From positions 9,424,001-9,488,000 of the forward strand of contig NZ_CP046172.1 of NCBI RefSeq assembly GCF_011801145.1: a stretch of 64,000 bases of DNA. Direction: 5' to 3'. Below the pieces are notes generated by a model. That model made no database searches. It was not told the origin of the DNA and was given only the letters and a program-made list of their open reading frames with translations. A program made the position numbers and the translations under genes. Below are positions 1-8,139 of the stretch, in pieces. Position 1 is the stretch's first letter; each line of letters opens with the position of its first letter. This DNA comes from Nocardia arthritidis. GTDB taxonomy: Bacteria; Actinomycetota; Actinomycetes; Mycobacteriales; Mycobacteriaceae.

Positions 1-801
1 CGCCCGAGTCGCCGCGTCGGCAACGCCCCTGGTGATCTGTTTGGCGATCCGGGCGACCATGGCGCGCGGGCGGCGCGGCATCAGATGGGCCGAAGCGAAA
101 TTCTGAAATCCGGGAACGACATACCCCCTGTCACGTTCCAGTGCACGCAGAGAGGCCGAGACAACCTGGGCCGCGGTGCCGATGCGGCCACCGATCGCCG
201 CGTCACGGGTACCGACCACATCGAAGAAGGCCGTTTCGGTCGGTCCGGGGCACACCGCGAGCACCTTGATGCCGCGACCGCGGTATTCACTCCACAGGGC
301 GAGGCTGAAATTGAGGACGAAAGCCTTTCCCGCGGCGTAGGTCGCGAAATACGGCGCGGGCTGGAATGCGGCTGTCGAGGCCACATTGATGATCTCGCCG
401 GCACCCCTGGTGAGCATGCCGGGCACCAGGCGGCGGGTAAGTGCCGCCAGCGCAACGACATTCACCATCAACTGAGCTTGCTCGCCATCGGCGGACAGCT
501 CCTCGAACCGGCCCGCGCTGCCGAAACCCGCGCTGTTGACCAGAATGTCGATCGAAATCGACCGCGCGGCAAGTTCATTCGCGATGCGCTCGGCGGCGTC
601 CGGCTCGGTCAGGTCCTGGGCGATCACGTGAACTTCGCCGTGGTATCGACTGCGTAGTTGGGCCGCAACAGCTTCCAGCCGATCCGCCGAGCGGGCGACG
701 AGTATTACCGCATCGCCGCGAGCGACGAGCGCGGCGGCGAATTCGGCGCCGATACCCGACGAGGCGCCGGTGACGAGCGCGGTCTTCGTGGACTGGGTCA
801 T
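1..801 (-). CDS. SDR family oxidoreductase, C-terminus cut by window edge
   Basis: Classical short-chain dehydrogenase/reductase; substrate unknown. The frame is open from the ATG at 801 to base 1 (267 codons), so only the extreme C-terminus can be missing. Visible motifs: Rossmann glycine motif TGASSGIG near the N-terminus, an NSAG motif, a catalytic Ser-containing stretch NVAST and the YAAGK active site (Y-x-x-x-K). A good ribosome site (AAGGAG, + strand 808-813) precedes the start. It is divergent from the TetR gene, and its putative -35 lies inside a 20-bp palindrome, so repression by that regulator is likely (inference). Confidence 0.9.
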   Translation of the reverse strand, partial: MTQSTKTALVTGASSGIGAEFAAALVARGDAVILVARSADRLEAVAAQLRSRYHGEVHVIAQDLTEPDAAERIANELAARSISIDILVNSAGFGSAGRFEELSADGEQAQLMVNVVALAALTRRLVPGMLTRGAGEIINVASTAAFQPAPYFATYAAGKAFVLNFSLALWSEYRGRGIKVLAVCPGPTETAFFDVVGTRDAAIGGRIGTAAQVVSASLRALERDRGYVVPGFQNFASAHLMPRRPRAMVARIAKQITRGVADAATRA

Positions 802-836
802 AGTCAACTCCTTCGAACTAGTGCTACATCAGAGTA

Positions 837-864
837 GCTATAAATTTTAGAACTGCAACATCAA
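837..864 (-). promoter_or_regulatory. Putative promoter of the SDR gene
   Basis: Read on the minus strand: TTGATG (complement of 859-864), a 16-bp spacer, then TATAGC (complement of 837-842). The -35 hexamer lies within the palindrome at 853-872. Predicted by eye only. Confidence 0.4.
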
Positions 865-872
865 TGTTGCAG
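853..872. promoter_or_regulatory. Perfect 20-bp palindrome, candidate TetR operator
   Basis: Two perfectly complementary 9-bp arms (CTGCAACAT and ATGTTGCAG) separated by 2 bp. It sits in the divergent region between the SDR and TetR genes, where TetR-family repressors commonly bind. Overlap with the SDR -35 would allow simple steric repression and autoregulation. Confidence 0.6.
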
Positions 873-934
873 ATATGCAAGAAATAGCAGCTCACATGTA
901 CTATCTAGTCGAGTCAACCGAAGGCGAGGAGCCC

Positions 935-1510
935 ATGACACGCACCTCAACCCGCCCCATGCGCGCGGATGCCGAGCGCACCGTTCGGACCATCCTGGCC
1001 GCCGCCGAACGCGTGCTCGGCCAAAATCCAAGTGCCACACTGGAACAGATCGCCGAAGCCGCGGGCGTCGCGCGCACGACCGTGCACCGCCGCTTCGCCA
1101 ATCGCGACGACCTGTTGCGCACCATGAGCCGCAACAGCTGGCAACGCATCGTCGCCGCCGTCGACGCGGCCCGTCCGAATACCGCGCCGCCGCTGGTCGC
1201 CCTGCACCAGGCGACGGCCAACGTCATCGAGATCAAGTACGGCGCGAAATTCGCCCTCGACCAGGCCGATCCGGCCGACCGCGAAGTCGTCGCGCTACAG
1301 GCGGACGTCTTCGCCAAATGCGATGTGGTCCTGACCCGCGCCCAAGAATCCGGTGCCATCGCCCCGGACGCCGATCTCGACTGGGTCCGGCGCGTCTACT
1401 TGGCCCTCATCGCCGAAACCGTGCACGGCGCGGCCGAACCCACCAGCGATCCGGATGCGCTCGCGGGCCGCGTCATCGAGACGCTGCTGCACGGCTTCGG
1501 CCCCCGCTGA
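935..1510 (+). CDS. TetR/AcrR family transcriptional regulator
   Basis: A 191-residue TetR-type repressor. The N-terminal helix-turn-helix is clear: TLEQIAEAAGVARTTVHRRF followed by a short 'NRDDLLR' helix at about residues 35-60; the C-terminal two thirds are helical and form the ligand/dimerisation domain, too divergent to predict an inducer. I chose ATG 935 because AGGCGAGGAG lies just upstream; an in-frame ATG at 875 would add 20 residues that do not resemble the family. It probably controls the divergent SDR gene and itself through the palindrome at 853-872. Confidence 0.9.
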   Translation: MTRTSTRPMRADAERTVRTILAAAERVLGQNPSATLEQIAEAAGVARTTVHRRFANRDDLLRTMSRNSWQRIVAAVDAARPNTAPPLVALHQATANVIEIKYGAKFALDQADPADREVVALQADVFAKCDVVLTRAQESGAIAPDADLDWVRRVYLALIAETVHGAAEPTSDPDALAGRVIETLLHGFGPR

Positions 1511-1553
1511 ATCGGCCGAACAGCCTGCGGCACCGCGCTTTTCGCCGCGACGA

Positions 1554-3059
1554 TCAGTAACAGGTGAGCGGGTTCAGCGGGTCGGCGGCGCGCGGCGTCA
1601 GCGCCTCGTATGCCGCGGCGATGGCCTTCACGGCCAGGCGCAGATCGTGCTCCTGGTGGGTGAAGGGCAGGCGGAGGAAGCGTTCGAACGCGCCCTGAAC
1701 GCCGAAACGCGGTCCGGCGGCGAGCAATATGCCGTGATTCGGGGCGGTCGCGGCGAGCGCCGTCGAGACCGGCGCCGGAAGCTGGGCCCACACGGACATC
1801 CCGCCCGCGGTGTCGGTGACCCGCCAATCCGGAAGTTCTTCGGCCAGGGCGGACAGCAGTGCGGCACGCTGCGAACGCAACTGGCCGCGACGGCGGTCGA
1901 GGATGGTTTCGGCATGTTCGAGCAGATATCCGACGGCGAGCTGATCCATCACCGGTGTGCCGAGGTCGACGGTCGAACGGATGCCGAGCAGCTTGGTGAT
2001 CAGCGCCTGATTGGTGCGAATCCAGCCGACGCGCAGACCACCCCAGAACGATTTGGAGGCCGACCCGATGGTGACGATCTCACTGCCCTTCGCGAACGCG
2101 GCCACCGGCAACGGCGGCTCGGCAGCGGTGAGCCGCAGGTCGACCATGGATTCGTCGATCACGACGGTCATCCTGGTCTCCCGGGCGATCGCCGCCAGCT
2201 CGGCGCGATCCTCGTTGTTCATCAACAGCCCCGTCGGGTTGTTGTAGTCGGGCACCAGATAGGCCAGCGTCGCCGCCGTTTGCCTTGCGGCACTGCGGAT
2301 TCCGTCGAGATCCCAGCCCGAGCCGGGCAGTTCGGGGCGCACCGGGACCGGAATCGGCCGTGCGCCGACATCACGGATGGCCTCGATGGCATTCGGATAC
2401 GTCGGGTGATCGATCAGCACTCTGGCCGCGGGCGAGGCCAGCACGTTCAGCAGCAGCCGCAGGCCGTGCTGTGCGCCGAGGGTGACCAGGATCTGGTCGG
2501 GTTCGGTGGGCAGGCCGCGCTCGGTGTAGCGGCGGGCCAGCGCCTCACGCAGTGCGACGATGCCGACCGGATCCATGCCGTGCGTGCACAGATATGCCGG
2601 AATCCCTTCCAGCGCAGCGGCATACGCGTCCTGCATCTCCAGCGGCGCGGCCATCGCGGCATAGGTCATATCGATCGTCGGCAGCGCCGAATGCGGCATC
2701 GTCGCCATGATGCCCCTGGTCGGCTTCATGCCGTCGTGCGGGACCGCGGGCGGCAGCGCGACGGTGCTGCGCGAACCCTGACGGCTGATCAGATAACCGT
2801 TCTCCCGCAGCAGCGCGTAGGTGGAGGTGATGGTGGTGCGGCTGACGCCGAGCGTGGTGGCCAGATCCCGCTCGCTGGGCAGCGCGACGCCCAGCGGTGC
2901 GCGACCGTCGTGGATCAGCAGCCGGATCCCCTCCGCCAAGGCCAGATACGCGGGACGGGCCGAACGACGCGTCACCTCGCCCCGCTCGCCGTCCTCCGCG
3001 CTGCGCCAGTGGCCCAGATCCCTTGCCAAACTGGACGCGCCGATCACCCGTGTCGCCAT
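1554..3059 (-). CDS. MocR-type GntR regulator with aminotransferase-like domain
   Basis: A 501-residue PdxR/MocR-family protein: a GntR winged helix at about residues 35-105 (PSERDLATTLGVSRTT) joined to a fold-type I PLP-dependent aminotransferase domain. In the latter one sees PDYNNPTG, where the Asp/Asn hold the cofactor, and SASKSFWGGLRVGW, whose Lys (around residue 330) should form the Schiff base. Such proteins sense PLP or an amino compound and usually regulate a neighbouring gene. The divergent neighbour here is a small membrane protein, so the target is unclear. The gene starts at ATG 3059. Confidence 0.93.
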   Translation of the reverse strand: MATRVIGASSLARDLGHWRSAEDGERGEVTRRSARPAYLALAEGIRLLIHDGRAPLGVALPSERDLATTLGVSRTTITSTYALLRENGYLISRQGSRSTVALPPAVPHDGMKPTRGIMATMPHSALPTIDMTYAAMAAPLEMQDAYAAALEGIPAYLCTHGMDPVGIVALREALARRYTERGLPTEPDQILVTLGAQHGLRLLLNVLASPAARVLIDHPTYPNAIEAIRDVGARPIPVPVRPELPGSGWDLDGIRSAARQTAATLAYLVPDYNNPTGLLMNNEDRAELAAIARETRMTVVIDESMVDLRLTAAEPPLPVAAFAKGSEIVTIGSASKSFWGGLRVGWIRTNQALITKLLGIRSTVDLGTPVMDQLAVGYLLEHAETILDRRRGQLRSQRAALLSALAEELPDWRVTDTAGGMSVWAQLPAPVSTALAATAPNHGILLAAGPRFGVQGAFERFLRLPFTHQEHDLRLAVKAIAAAYEALTPRAADPLNPLTCY

Positions 3060-3121
3060 AAAGTCCAGTATTGACCGAGTGGATATTTATTGGCAAGGCC
3101 AGTTCACCGCAGGCTGAAGAT

Positions 3122-3466
3122 ATGGAAGCTCTAGCCGCACTGCTCCTCATCGCCCTGTTCATCTACCTGACCCGGCCGCTGCGCGGCACCGGGTATCGGC
3201 TGGAGCGGTATCGCCCGGATCCAGCGGGTCTGTCGTATTACGAAGAGCAGCGCCGATACTCGGAGCTCGTCGCGATCTACGGGCGTAACGATGCCTCGGA
3301 TACCGAGACGCTGCCCGGATCGGCGCGACCGGTGGCCGATACATCCGCGGAAACCGGTGCGGCCAAGGTGAATCCAACCTGGCCGCGCAGGCCGACAAGC
3401 GATACACCGGCGCGCCGGACCACATCGGCGTGCCCCCGCAGGCCGAATCCGCTTGCCGCCGGATGA
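3122..3466 (+). CDS. Small single-pass membrane protein of unknown function
   Basis: 114 residues, starting at ATG 3122. Residues 1-16 form one hydrophobic segment (MEALAALLLIALFIYL), then a basic, Arg/Tyr-rich stretch (TRPLRGTGYRLERYRPD) and a Thr/Pro/Arg-rich tail with no recognised domain. The topology suggests an N-terminal anchor with a cytoplasmic basic face. It is divergent from the MocR gene 62 bp away, so it may be that regulator's target. The last 50 residues are low complexity, and the true stop could differ if this frame is not fully coding. Function unknown. Confidence 0.55.
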   Translation: MEALAALLLIALFIYLTRPLRGTGYRLERYRPDPAGLSYYEEQRRYSELVAIYGRNDASDTETLPGSARPVADTSAETGAAKVNPTWPRRPTSDTPARRTTSACPRRPNPLAAG

Positions 3467-3504
3467 CTCGGCCGCGAATGGCCAGTTTCCCGGAACTGGA
3501 CTGG

Positions 3505-3516
3505 TATTTCGAAATA
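3505..3516. promoter_or_regulatory. 12-bp perfect palindrome upstream of ogt
   Basis: TATTTCGAAATA, an AT-rich perfect palindrome in very GC-rich surroundings, 29 bp before the ogt start. It could be part of a promoter or operator. No family match is claimed. Confidence 0.3.
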
Positions 3517-3529
3517 TGTCATGGTCGCG

Positions 3530-3544
3530 GTGCACACTGTGCAC
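3530..3544. promoter_or_regulatory. 15-bp palindrome abutting the ogt start codon
   Basis: GTGCACACTGTGCAC: 7-bp perfect arms around one central base, ending directly before ATG 3545. Its position would let a bound protein or RNA hairpin control translation or early elongation. Functional role is inference. Confidence 0.35.
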
Positions 3545-4093
3545 ATGAGTGACTCCCCCGCCGCGACGCTGTTCGACACCGAGATCGGCAGCTGCGCCAT
3601 CGCCTGGAGCGCGACCGGGGTGATCCGGTTCCAGCTGCCCGAGGCGACCCCGGCGGCCACCCGGACACGAATCCTGCGCCGCCGCAACGGAATCGAAGTC
3701 ACCGAGCAGACACCGAGCGGCCCGATCGCCGACGCCATCGCCGCCATCCGCGCCCACCTGGCGGGCGAACTCACCGACCTGCGCTGGATCCCCTTGGACA
3801 CCAGTGGAATTCCCGAATTCAACCGCGCCGTCTATACGGTGACCCGTGCCATCGACCCGGGCCACACCCTCAGCTACGGGCAGGTCGCGGACCGCATCGG
3901 CGCCCCCGGAGCCGCCCAGGCCGTCGGACAAGCCCTCGGCCGCAACCCGATCCCGCTGATCATCCCCTGCCACCGCGTCCTCGCCGCCGACCACGCCCTA
4001 CACGGCTTCTCCGCCCCCGGTGGCCTCGAAACCAAGATGCACCTACTGGCGATCGAACGCACATCCGGTTTCGGCGAGCCGACCCTCTTCTGA
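3545..4093 (+). CDS. ogt: Methylated-DNA--[protein]-cysteine S-methyltransferase
   Basis: Suicide repair protein that removes alkyl groups from O6-guanine/O4-thymine in DNA by transfer to its own cysteine. 182 residues from ATG 3545 (an in-frame start at 3521 would add 8 residues). The active-site motif IPCHRV is intact with Cys142, preceded by the winged-helix recognition region (SYGQVADRIGAPGAAQAVG) and the NPIPLII loop. Its 3' end overlaps the 3' end of the convergent MFS gene by 51 bp. An Ada-AlkA protein follows beyond that transporter, giving an alkylation-response neighbourhood. Confidence 0.95.
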   Translation: MSDSPAATLFDTEIGSCAIAWSATGVIRFQLPEATPAATRTRILRRRNGIEVTEQTPSGPIADAIAAIRAHLAGELTDLRWIPLDTSGIPEFNRAVYTVTRAIDPGHTLSYGQVADRIGAPGAAQAVGQALGRNPIPLIIPCHRVLAADHALHGFSAPGGLETKMHLLAIERTSGFGEPTLF

Positions 4094-5302
4094 CGACTCG
4101 GCGGCATGGTTCCGGCCAACCGGCGATCGCCTGCCACGGAGCGTCCACCCGATGGTGAGGGCGGCGAGCGTCCCGATAACTGCGGCAAACGCGGCGACGG
4201 CGCTGAACAGCGAGGTGACGTCGGCGGCTATGCCAACGCCTAGGACGGGGAAGGCGACACCGCAGTAGAGGCAGACGTTGAACGCCGCCGACAGCTCGGC
4301 TCGACGGTCCGGCGGGGCAATGCGATTGAGTTCGGCTTGGGTGCTGAGGAAGGCGAGCCCGAGACCGATTCCGTCGAGTACCGCGCTGGTCGCCAGCCAC
4401 CGCGCCGACTGGGTCGGGAAGGCGATGACGAGCGCTATCAGACCCGCGATGAGCAGGGCGAATCCGGTCGGTTCCGCGATTCGGTCCGGAATCGAGCGCA
4501 GCGTCGACTGTGTCGCGGCCGCGGTGGCGAGCATCAGGAAGGCGACCGCCCCGAGAACCGCGAGGTTCCGGGTGCCGAGCAGCTCGACCGCATACGACGG
4601 GACGACCGATGTGTACAGTGCCCCGACCGACCAAGCGGTGAAGACACCGATTCCGATGCGGGCGAACCGGATTCGGATTTCTGGTGGTATCCGGGGCGAC
4701 GGCTTCGCAGTGCCGGGGCCGCTCGGCAGCGGCCAGTCACCGGTGGTGGACACAGCGGCGGCGATGGCGAGCAGCGCCACGGTCTCGATCGAATAGCTCA
4801 GCACCGACGGTGACGGCGCGTATTGGGCGAGCAGTCCGCCCAGCAGCGGACCGACGGCTCCGCCGCCCGCGACGGCCGAGGTCGCGACCGAGGCGGCCCG
4901 TCCACCTCGCGTATCCAATTCGACCAGCGCGGCGGTCGCGGCGCCGGTGGCGATGCCGACTGCCATGCCCTGCACGGCACGACCGGCCAACAGCCCCGCG
5001 GTCCCGGCGGCCATGGCCAGCAGCATCGAACCCACCGCCGCACCGAGCAGGCCCGCGACCACCAAACGCCGCCGCCCGAAACGGTCGGCAAGTCGGCCGC
5101 CGATCAGCAGAGTCGGGATCAAGGCCAGCGCGTAGGTGGCGAAGATCGTGGTCAGCATGGTGTTCGACAGGCCGAATCGGTTCCGGTACAGCACATACAG
5201 CGGGGTCGGGATCTCGGTTCCGGCGATCAGGGCCAGCAGTGCCGCGGCCGTCGACCAGAATGCGGCGTCGGTGCGGCGGGACGTGGTACTCGTTGCGGAC
5301 AT
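4043..5302 (-). CDS. MFS transporter
   Basis: Major facilitator superfamily permease, 419 residues from ATG 5302 (an in-frame start at 5323 adds 7). About 12 hydrophobic segments are visible. The loop 2-3 signature GGRLADRFGRRRLV (around residue 70) is intact, as is an Arg/Gln-containing helix 4 (GRAVQGMAVG). Substrate cannot be told; drug or sugar efflux are both possible. It lies between ogt and the Ada-AlkA gene but on the opposite strand, so it is not in their operon. Its 3' end overlaps ogt convergently. Confidence 0.9.
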   Translation of the reverse strand: MSATSTTSRRTDAAFWSTAAALLALIAGTEIPTPLYVLYRNRFGLSNTMLTTIFATYALALIPTLLIGGRLADRFGRRRLVVAGLLGAAVGSMLLAMAAGTAGLLAGRAVQGMAVGIATGAATAALVELDTRGGRAASVATSAVAGGGAVGPLLGGLLAQYAPSPSVLSYSIETVALLAIAAAVSTTGDWPLPSGPGTAKPSPRIPPEIRIRFARIGIGVFTAWSVGALYTSVVPSYAVELLGTRNLAVLGAVAFLMLATAAATQSTLRSIPDRIAEPTGFALLIAGLIALVIAFPTQSARWLATSAVLDGIGLGLAFLSTQAELNRIAPPDRRAELSAAFNVCLYCGVAFPVLGVGIAADVTSLFSAVAAFAAVIGTLAALTIGWTLRGRRSPVGRNHAAESSEEGRLAETGCAFDRQ

Positions 5303-5415
5303 GTGATCGACAGTGCTGATCACCCACCCGTCGGGTCTGGTCGTATTCGGACATGGGCGCAGGTTTGTCCGGATCTGTCCGAGGTCGCCGTCCCGTGCCG
5401 AACCATTATGGGGAG

Positions 5416-6627
5416 ATGGGTGAGTTCACAGGGGTGGTGACGACCGGCATCTACTGCCGACCAGGCTGTGCCGGCCGGCCGAAACCGGAGAACGTGCGGC
5501 TGTTCACCACGGCCGCCGCGGCCGAGGCGGCCGGGTTCAGGGCATGTCTGCGGTGCCGTCCATATCGCGGTGCGCCGCCAGTTGGCCCGCCGGGAGCCGA
5601 ATTGGTTTGCCGCGCAGTACGTTTGATCGTCGATGGAGCACTCGACGGGCACGGTGAAGCCGATCTCGCCGCGCGGCTCGGGGTCTCGGCGCGCCACCTC
5701 CGGCGCCTGTTCGCCGCGACGCTGGGCCTGAATCCGGATCAACTCGCTCGCTCGTCGCGGGCCCATTTCGCACGGCGACTGCTGGACGATACCGACATGT
5801 CGATCGTGGATGTGGCCTTCGCGGCGGGATACGGGAGCGTCCGCCAGCTCAACCGCGCCTGCCGGGAGATCTTCCACGCCCCGCCGAGCGAGCTGCGCGC
5901 TCGACGGCGCACCTCCGACCGCCTGATCGCCGACGGTGGAGTGCTGCTGCGGCTGGGATACCTGCCCGCGCCGGAGCATGGAGCCATGCTCGACTACCTC
6001 ACCGCGCACGCGATTCCGGGCGTCGAACATGTCACCGATAACGTCTACCGACGCACCATCCTCTCCGGCCGACGCCCCGGCGTGCTGGAGATCATCGCCG
6101 ACCCCTGCGGCGACCTATTCCTACGCGCTCACGTGCCCGACCTGCGCGGGCTCATCCACCACGTCCAGCGCGCACGCCACATCTTCGATCCCGATCACCG
6201 CCGGACAACAGCATCCCGGCTCGCCGAATCTTCGGTGTCATCGATACCCGGCACCTGGGATGGATACGAAACCGCCGTACACACACTCATCGCTCGCGAC
6301 ACCAACGCCGCGAACACCCTCACCGGCCGCCTCGTCACCCACTACGGCACCCGTGTCCCCGGTTTACACCCCATGGGCCTCAGCCACCTGTTCCCGCCGC
6401 CGCCCACACTGGCCGAAGCCGACCTGACCGCCATCGGCCTACCCCACGAAACAGCCCGCACGATAAAGGAATTCGCCCGCGCAGTGATATCCGGCGCGAT
6501 CCTCCTCGATCGCAGCCAACCCCTCCTCGCCCTCCTGGCCTCCCTCACCGCCCTACCCGGCATAGACCCGACAACCGCCCACCGAATAGCCCACCGCCTC
6601 GGCGAACCCATACCTCGTCTCGCTTGA
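5416..6627 (+). CDS. Ada-type regulator fused to a truncated AlkA-like domain
   Basis: Order of domains: Ada methyl-acceptor zinc domain (Cys14, Cys18, Cys44, Cys47 all present in GIYCRPGC and ACLRC), AraC helix-turn-helix (SARHLRRLF, VAFAAGYGSVRQLNRACR), then an AlkA-N/HhH-GPD region. Family members are normally about 490 aa; this is 403 aa from ATG 5416 (424 from 5353). The helix-hairpin-helix LTALPGIDPTTAHRIAHRLG is followed at once by the stop, so the segment with AlkA's catalytic Asp is absent; the usual GQQVS motif reads ARDTN. The zinc domain also lacks about 20 N-terminal residues. It probably still acts as a methylation-triggered activator but not as a glycosylase (inference). Confidence 0.85.
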   Translation: MGEFTGVVTTGIYCRPGCAGRPKPENVRLFTTAAAAEAAGFRACLRCRPYRGAPPVGPPGAELVCRAVRLIVDGALDGHGEADLAARLGVSARHLRRLFAATLGLNPDQLARSSRAHFARRLLDDTDMSIVDVAFAAGYGSVRQLNRACREIFHAPPSELRARRRTSDRLIADGGVLLRLGYLPAPEHGAMLDYLTAHAIPGVEHVTDNVYRRTILSGRRPGVLEIIADPCGDLFLRAHVPDLRGLIHHVQRARHIFDPDHRRTTASRLAESSVSSIPGTWDGYETAVHTLIARDTNAANTLTGRLVTHYGTRVPGLHPMGLSHLFPPPPTLAEADLTAIGLPHETARTIKEFARAVISGAILLDRSQPLLALLASLTALPGIDPTTAHRIAHRLGEPIPRLA

Positions 6628-6825
6628 CCAAGCCCCAAAACCCCGACAGCACAGCCGCATTCCACGACTTAAACCACCAATCAATGCGCGGGCGTCGTCC
6701 CACCACCCGAGCACCATCATGGGCTCCTACGCTCGAAGGCGGCGACCGCCCAGACCGGAACGAGCGCCACGGCTGATCCGGTAATCGGCTGCGGCCGTGG
6801 TCAATTCGAAGGACCAGCTGTCGTG

Positions 6826-7746
6826 CTAGAGGGTGGCACCGAGGGCAGCGCCGCCCGCACCGCCGAGCAGGCCGCCCGCGACGCCGCCGGCCAGAGCGGC
6901 CGGAATGCCGAGGGCCGCGGCGCCCGCGACCGCGCCGACGCCCGCGCCGATCGCGGCACCCGCACCGGTGCTCGCGGCGGCGACCGGCCAGGCCGCGACG
7001 AAGGCCGCGCCGACGGCGGGGAGGGCGCCGGCGCCGGCGGAGGGGACACCGGCGACGGCGGCGGCGATACCGCCTGCGGCGGCGGTACCCGCGACACCGA
7101 CCGCGAAGCCGATTCCGGCACCGACACCGGCACCGATCGCGGCGCCGCCGACACCGCCGAGCACCGCGGCGGGGATGCCCGCGACGGCCGCGCCGGCTAG
7201 CGCACCGCCGACCGCGCCGGCGGCGGTCGCGGCGGCGATCTTGTCGGAGCGGGATGGATTGATGCCGATGGACCGGCCGCCGGTGGCGATCGCCGCCTCC
7301 GCGGTGGCCGCGGTGCCGTTCACGCCGTCGAGCAGTTCGTTCGGCACCTCGTTCGGGACCGGGCTGGTGAAATCACCGATGCGCAGGGTGCGCGGCGGCG
7401 GCGCGATCGGGGCCACCGGCGCCACCGGCTCGGGTGCGTGCAACTGTTGCGGCTCGATCGGCGGCGCGGGCTGATTCTGCGGCATCGGCCGCGCGTTCTT
7501 CAGATTCTGCGCCGGATCCGTCTCGGACTTCGGCCGCTGCGGACCCGGGGCGGTGACTCCGGGTTGGCTGAGCGAACGCTCCGGTCCCGGCGCGCTCGGC
7601 GCGGTGACACCGGGCTGGCTGGGCGACTGCGGCTCGGCGACCGCCACCCCCGCGCACGCCACCGCGACCACCAGCGGCAACGCACCCACCACCGGACGCA
7701 TCGCCCCCCGAACCGCCGAGCTGTTCACTTTTCGATGACGAGCCAC
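6826..7746 (-). CDS. Exported Ala/Gly/Pro-rich protein with glycine-zipper C-terminus
   Basis: 306 residues. A basic N-terminus and hydrophobic core ending in AVAEP give a probable Sec signal peptide (about residues 1-37). A Pro/Gln-rich linker contains two copies of SQPGVTAP. The C-terminal half is almost only Gly, Ala and Val in glycine-zipper spacing (GAAIGAGVGAGIGFAVG; GAAIGAGVGAVAGAA), typical of peptides that insert into or coat membranes. No catalytic domain is seen. Function unknown; a cell-envelope or pore-like role is speculation. Confidence 0.75.
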   Translation of the reverse strand: MARHRKVNSSAVRGAMRPVVGALPLVVAVACAGVAVAEPQSPSQPGVTAPSAPGPERSLSQPGVTAPGPQRPKSETDPAQNLKNARPMPQNQPAPPIEPQQLHAPEPVAPVAPIAPPPRTLRIGDFTSPVPNEVPNELLDGVNGTAATAEAAIATGGRSIGINPSRSDKIAAATAAGAVGGALAGAAVAGIPAAVLGGVGGAAIGAGVGAGIGFAVGVAGTAAAGGIAAAVAGVPSAGAGALPAVGAAFVAAWPVAAASTGAGAAIGAGVGAVAGAAALGIPAALAGGVAGGLLGGAGGAALGATL

Positions 7747-8139
7747 GTCGAAACACCACCATCAGGATTGAGGAAATCGGCACGTCCCCGCGCACCGTGC
7801 CACGCACGATAACCATTGCTGAGCGGATGCTGTCAAATTGAAACTCTCGAATACACAGCCCGGAAACACTTCTCCTTTACCCGAAGTGCTGGCGAATTGT
7901 CCACAGCTACCCCCAGATTCCATCACCCCGGATCGATAGCTGAAAGGTGACTGAATCCACTCTTCAGGCGATCCGGTCGCGACCATCTACCCAACACACC
8001 GATCACCGCGACCTCGGGTCGTACTTTCGGCCGTACTCGGATCGCACTCGAGAGGTAGACGCACGCGACTCCCGGTCGATTCGGAACACCCCCGGCCGGT
8101 CGCAGAATCATGCGACGAGGGTTCGAGGAGGCGTTGGGC
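7747..8139. other. Gene-free divergent intergenic region
   Basis: 393 bp between two divergent genes. Open frames here are shadows with no family features. The first 200 bp are AT-richer than the coding DNA and should hold both promoters. I could not assign hexamers with confidence. Confidence 0.5.
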
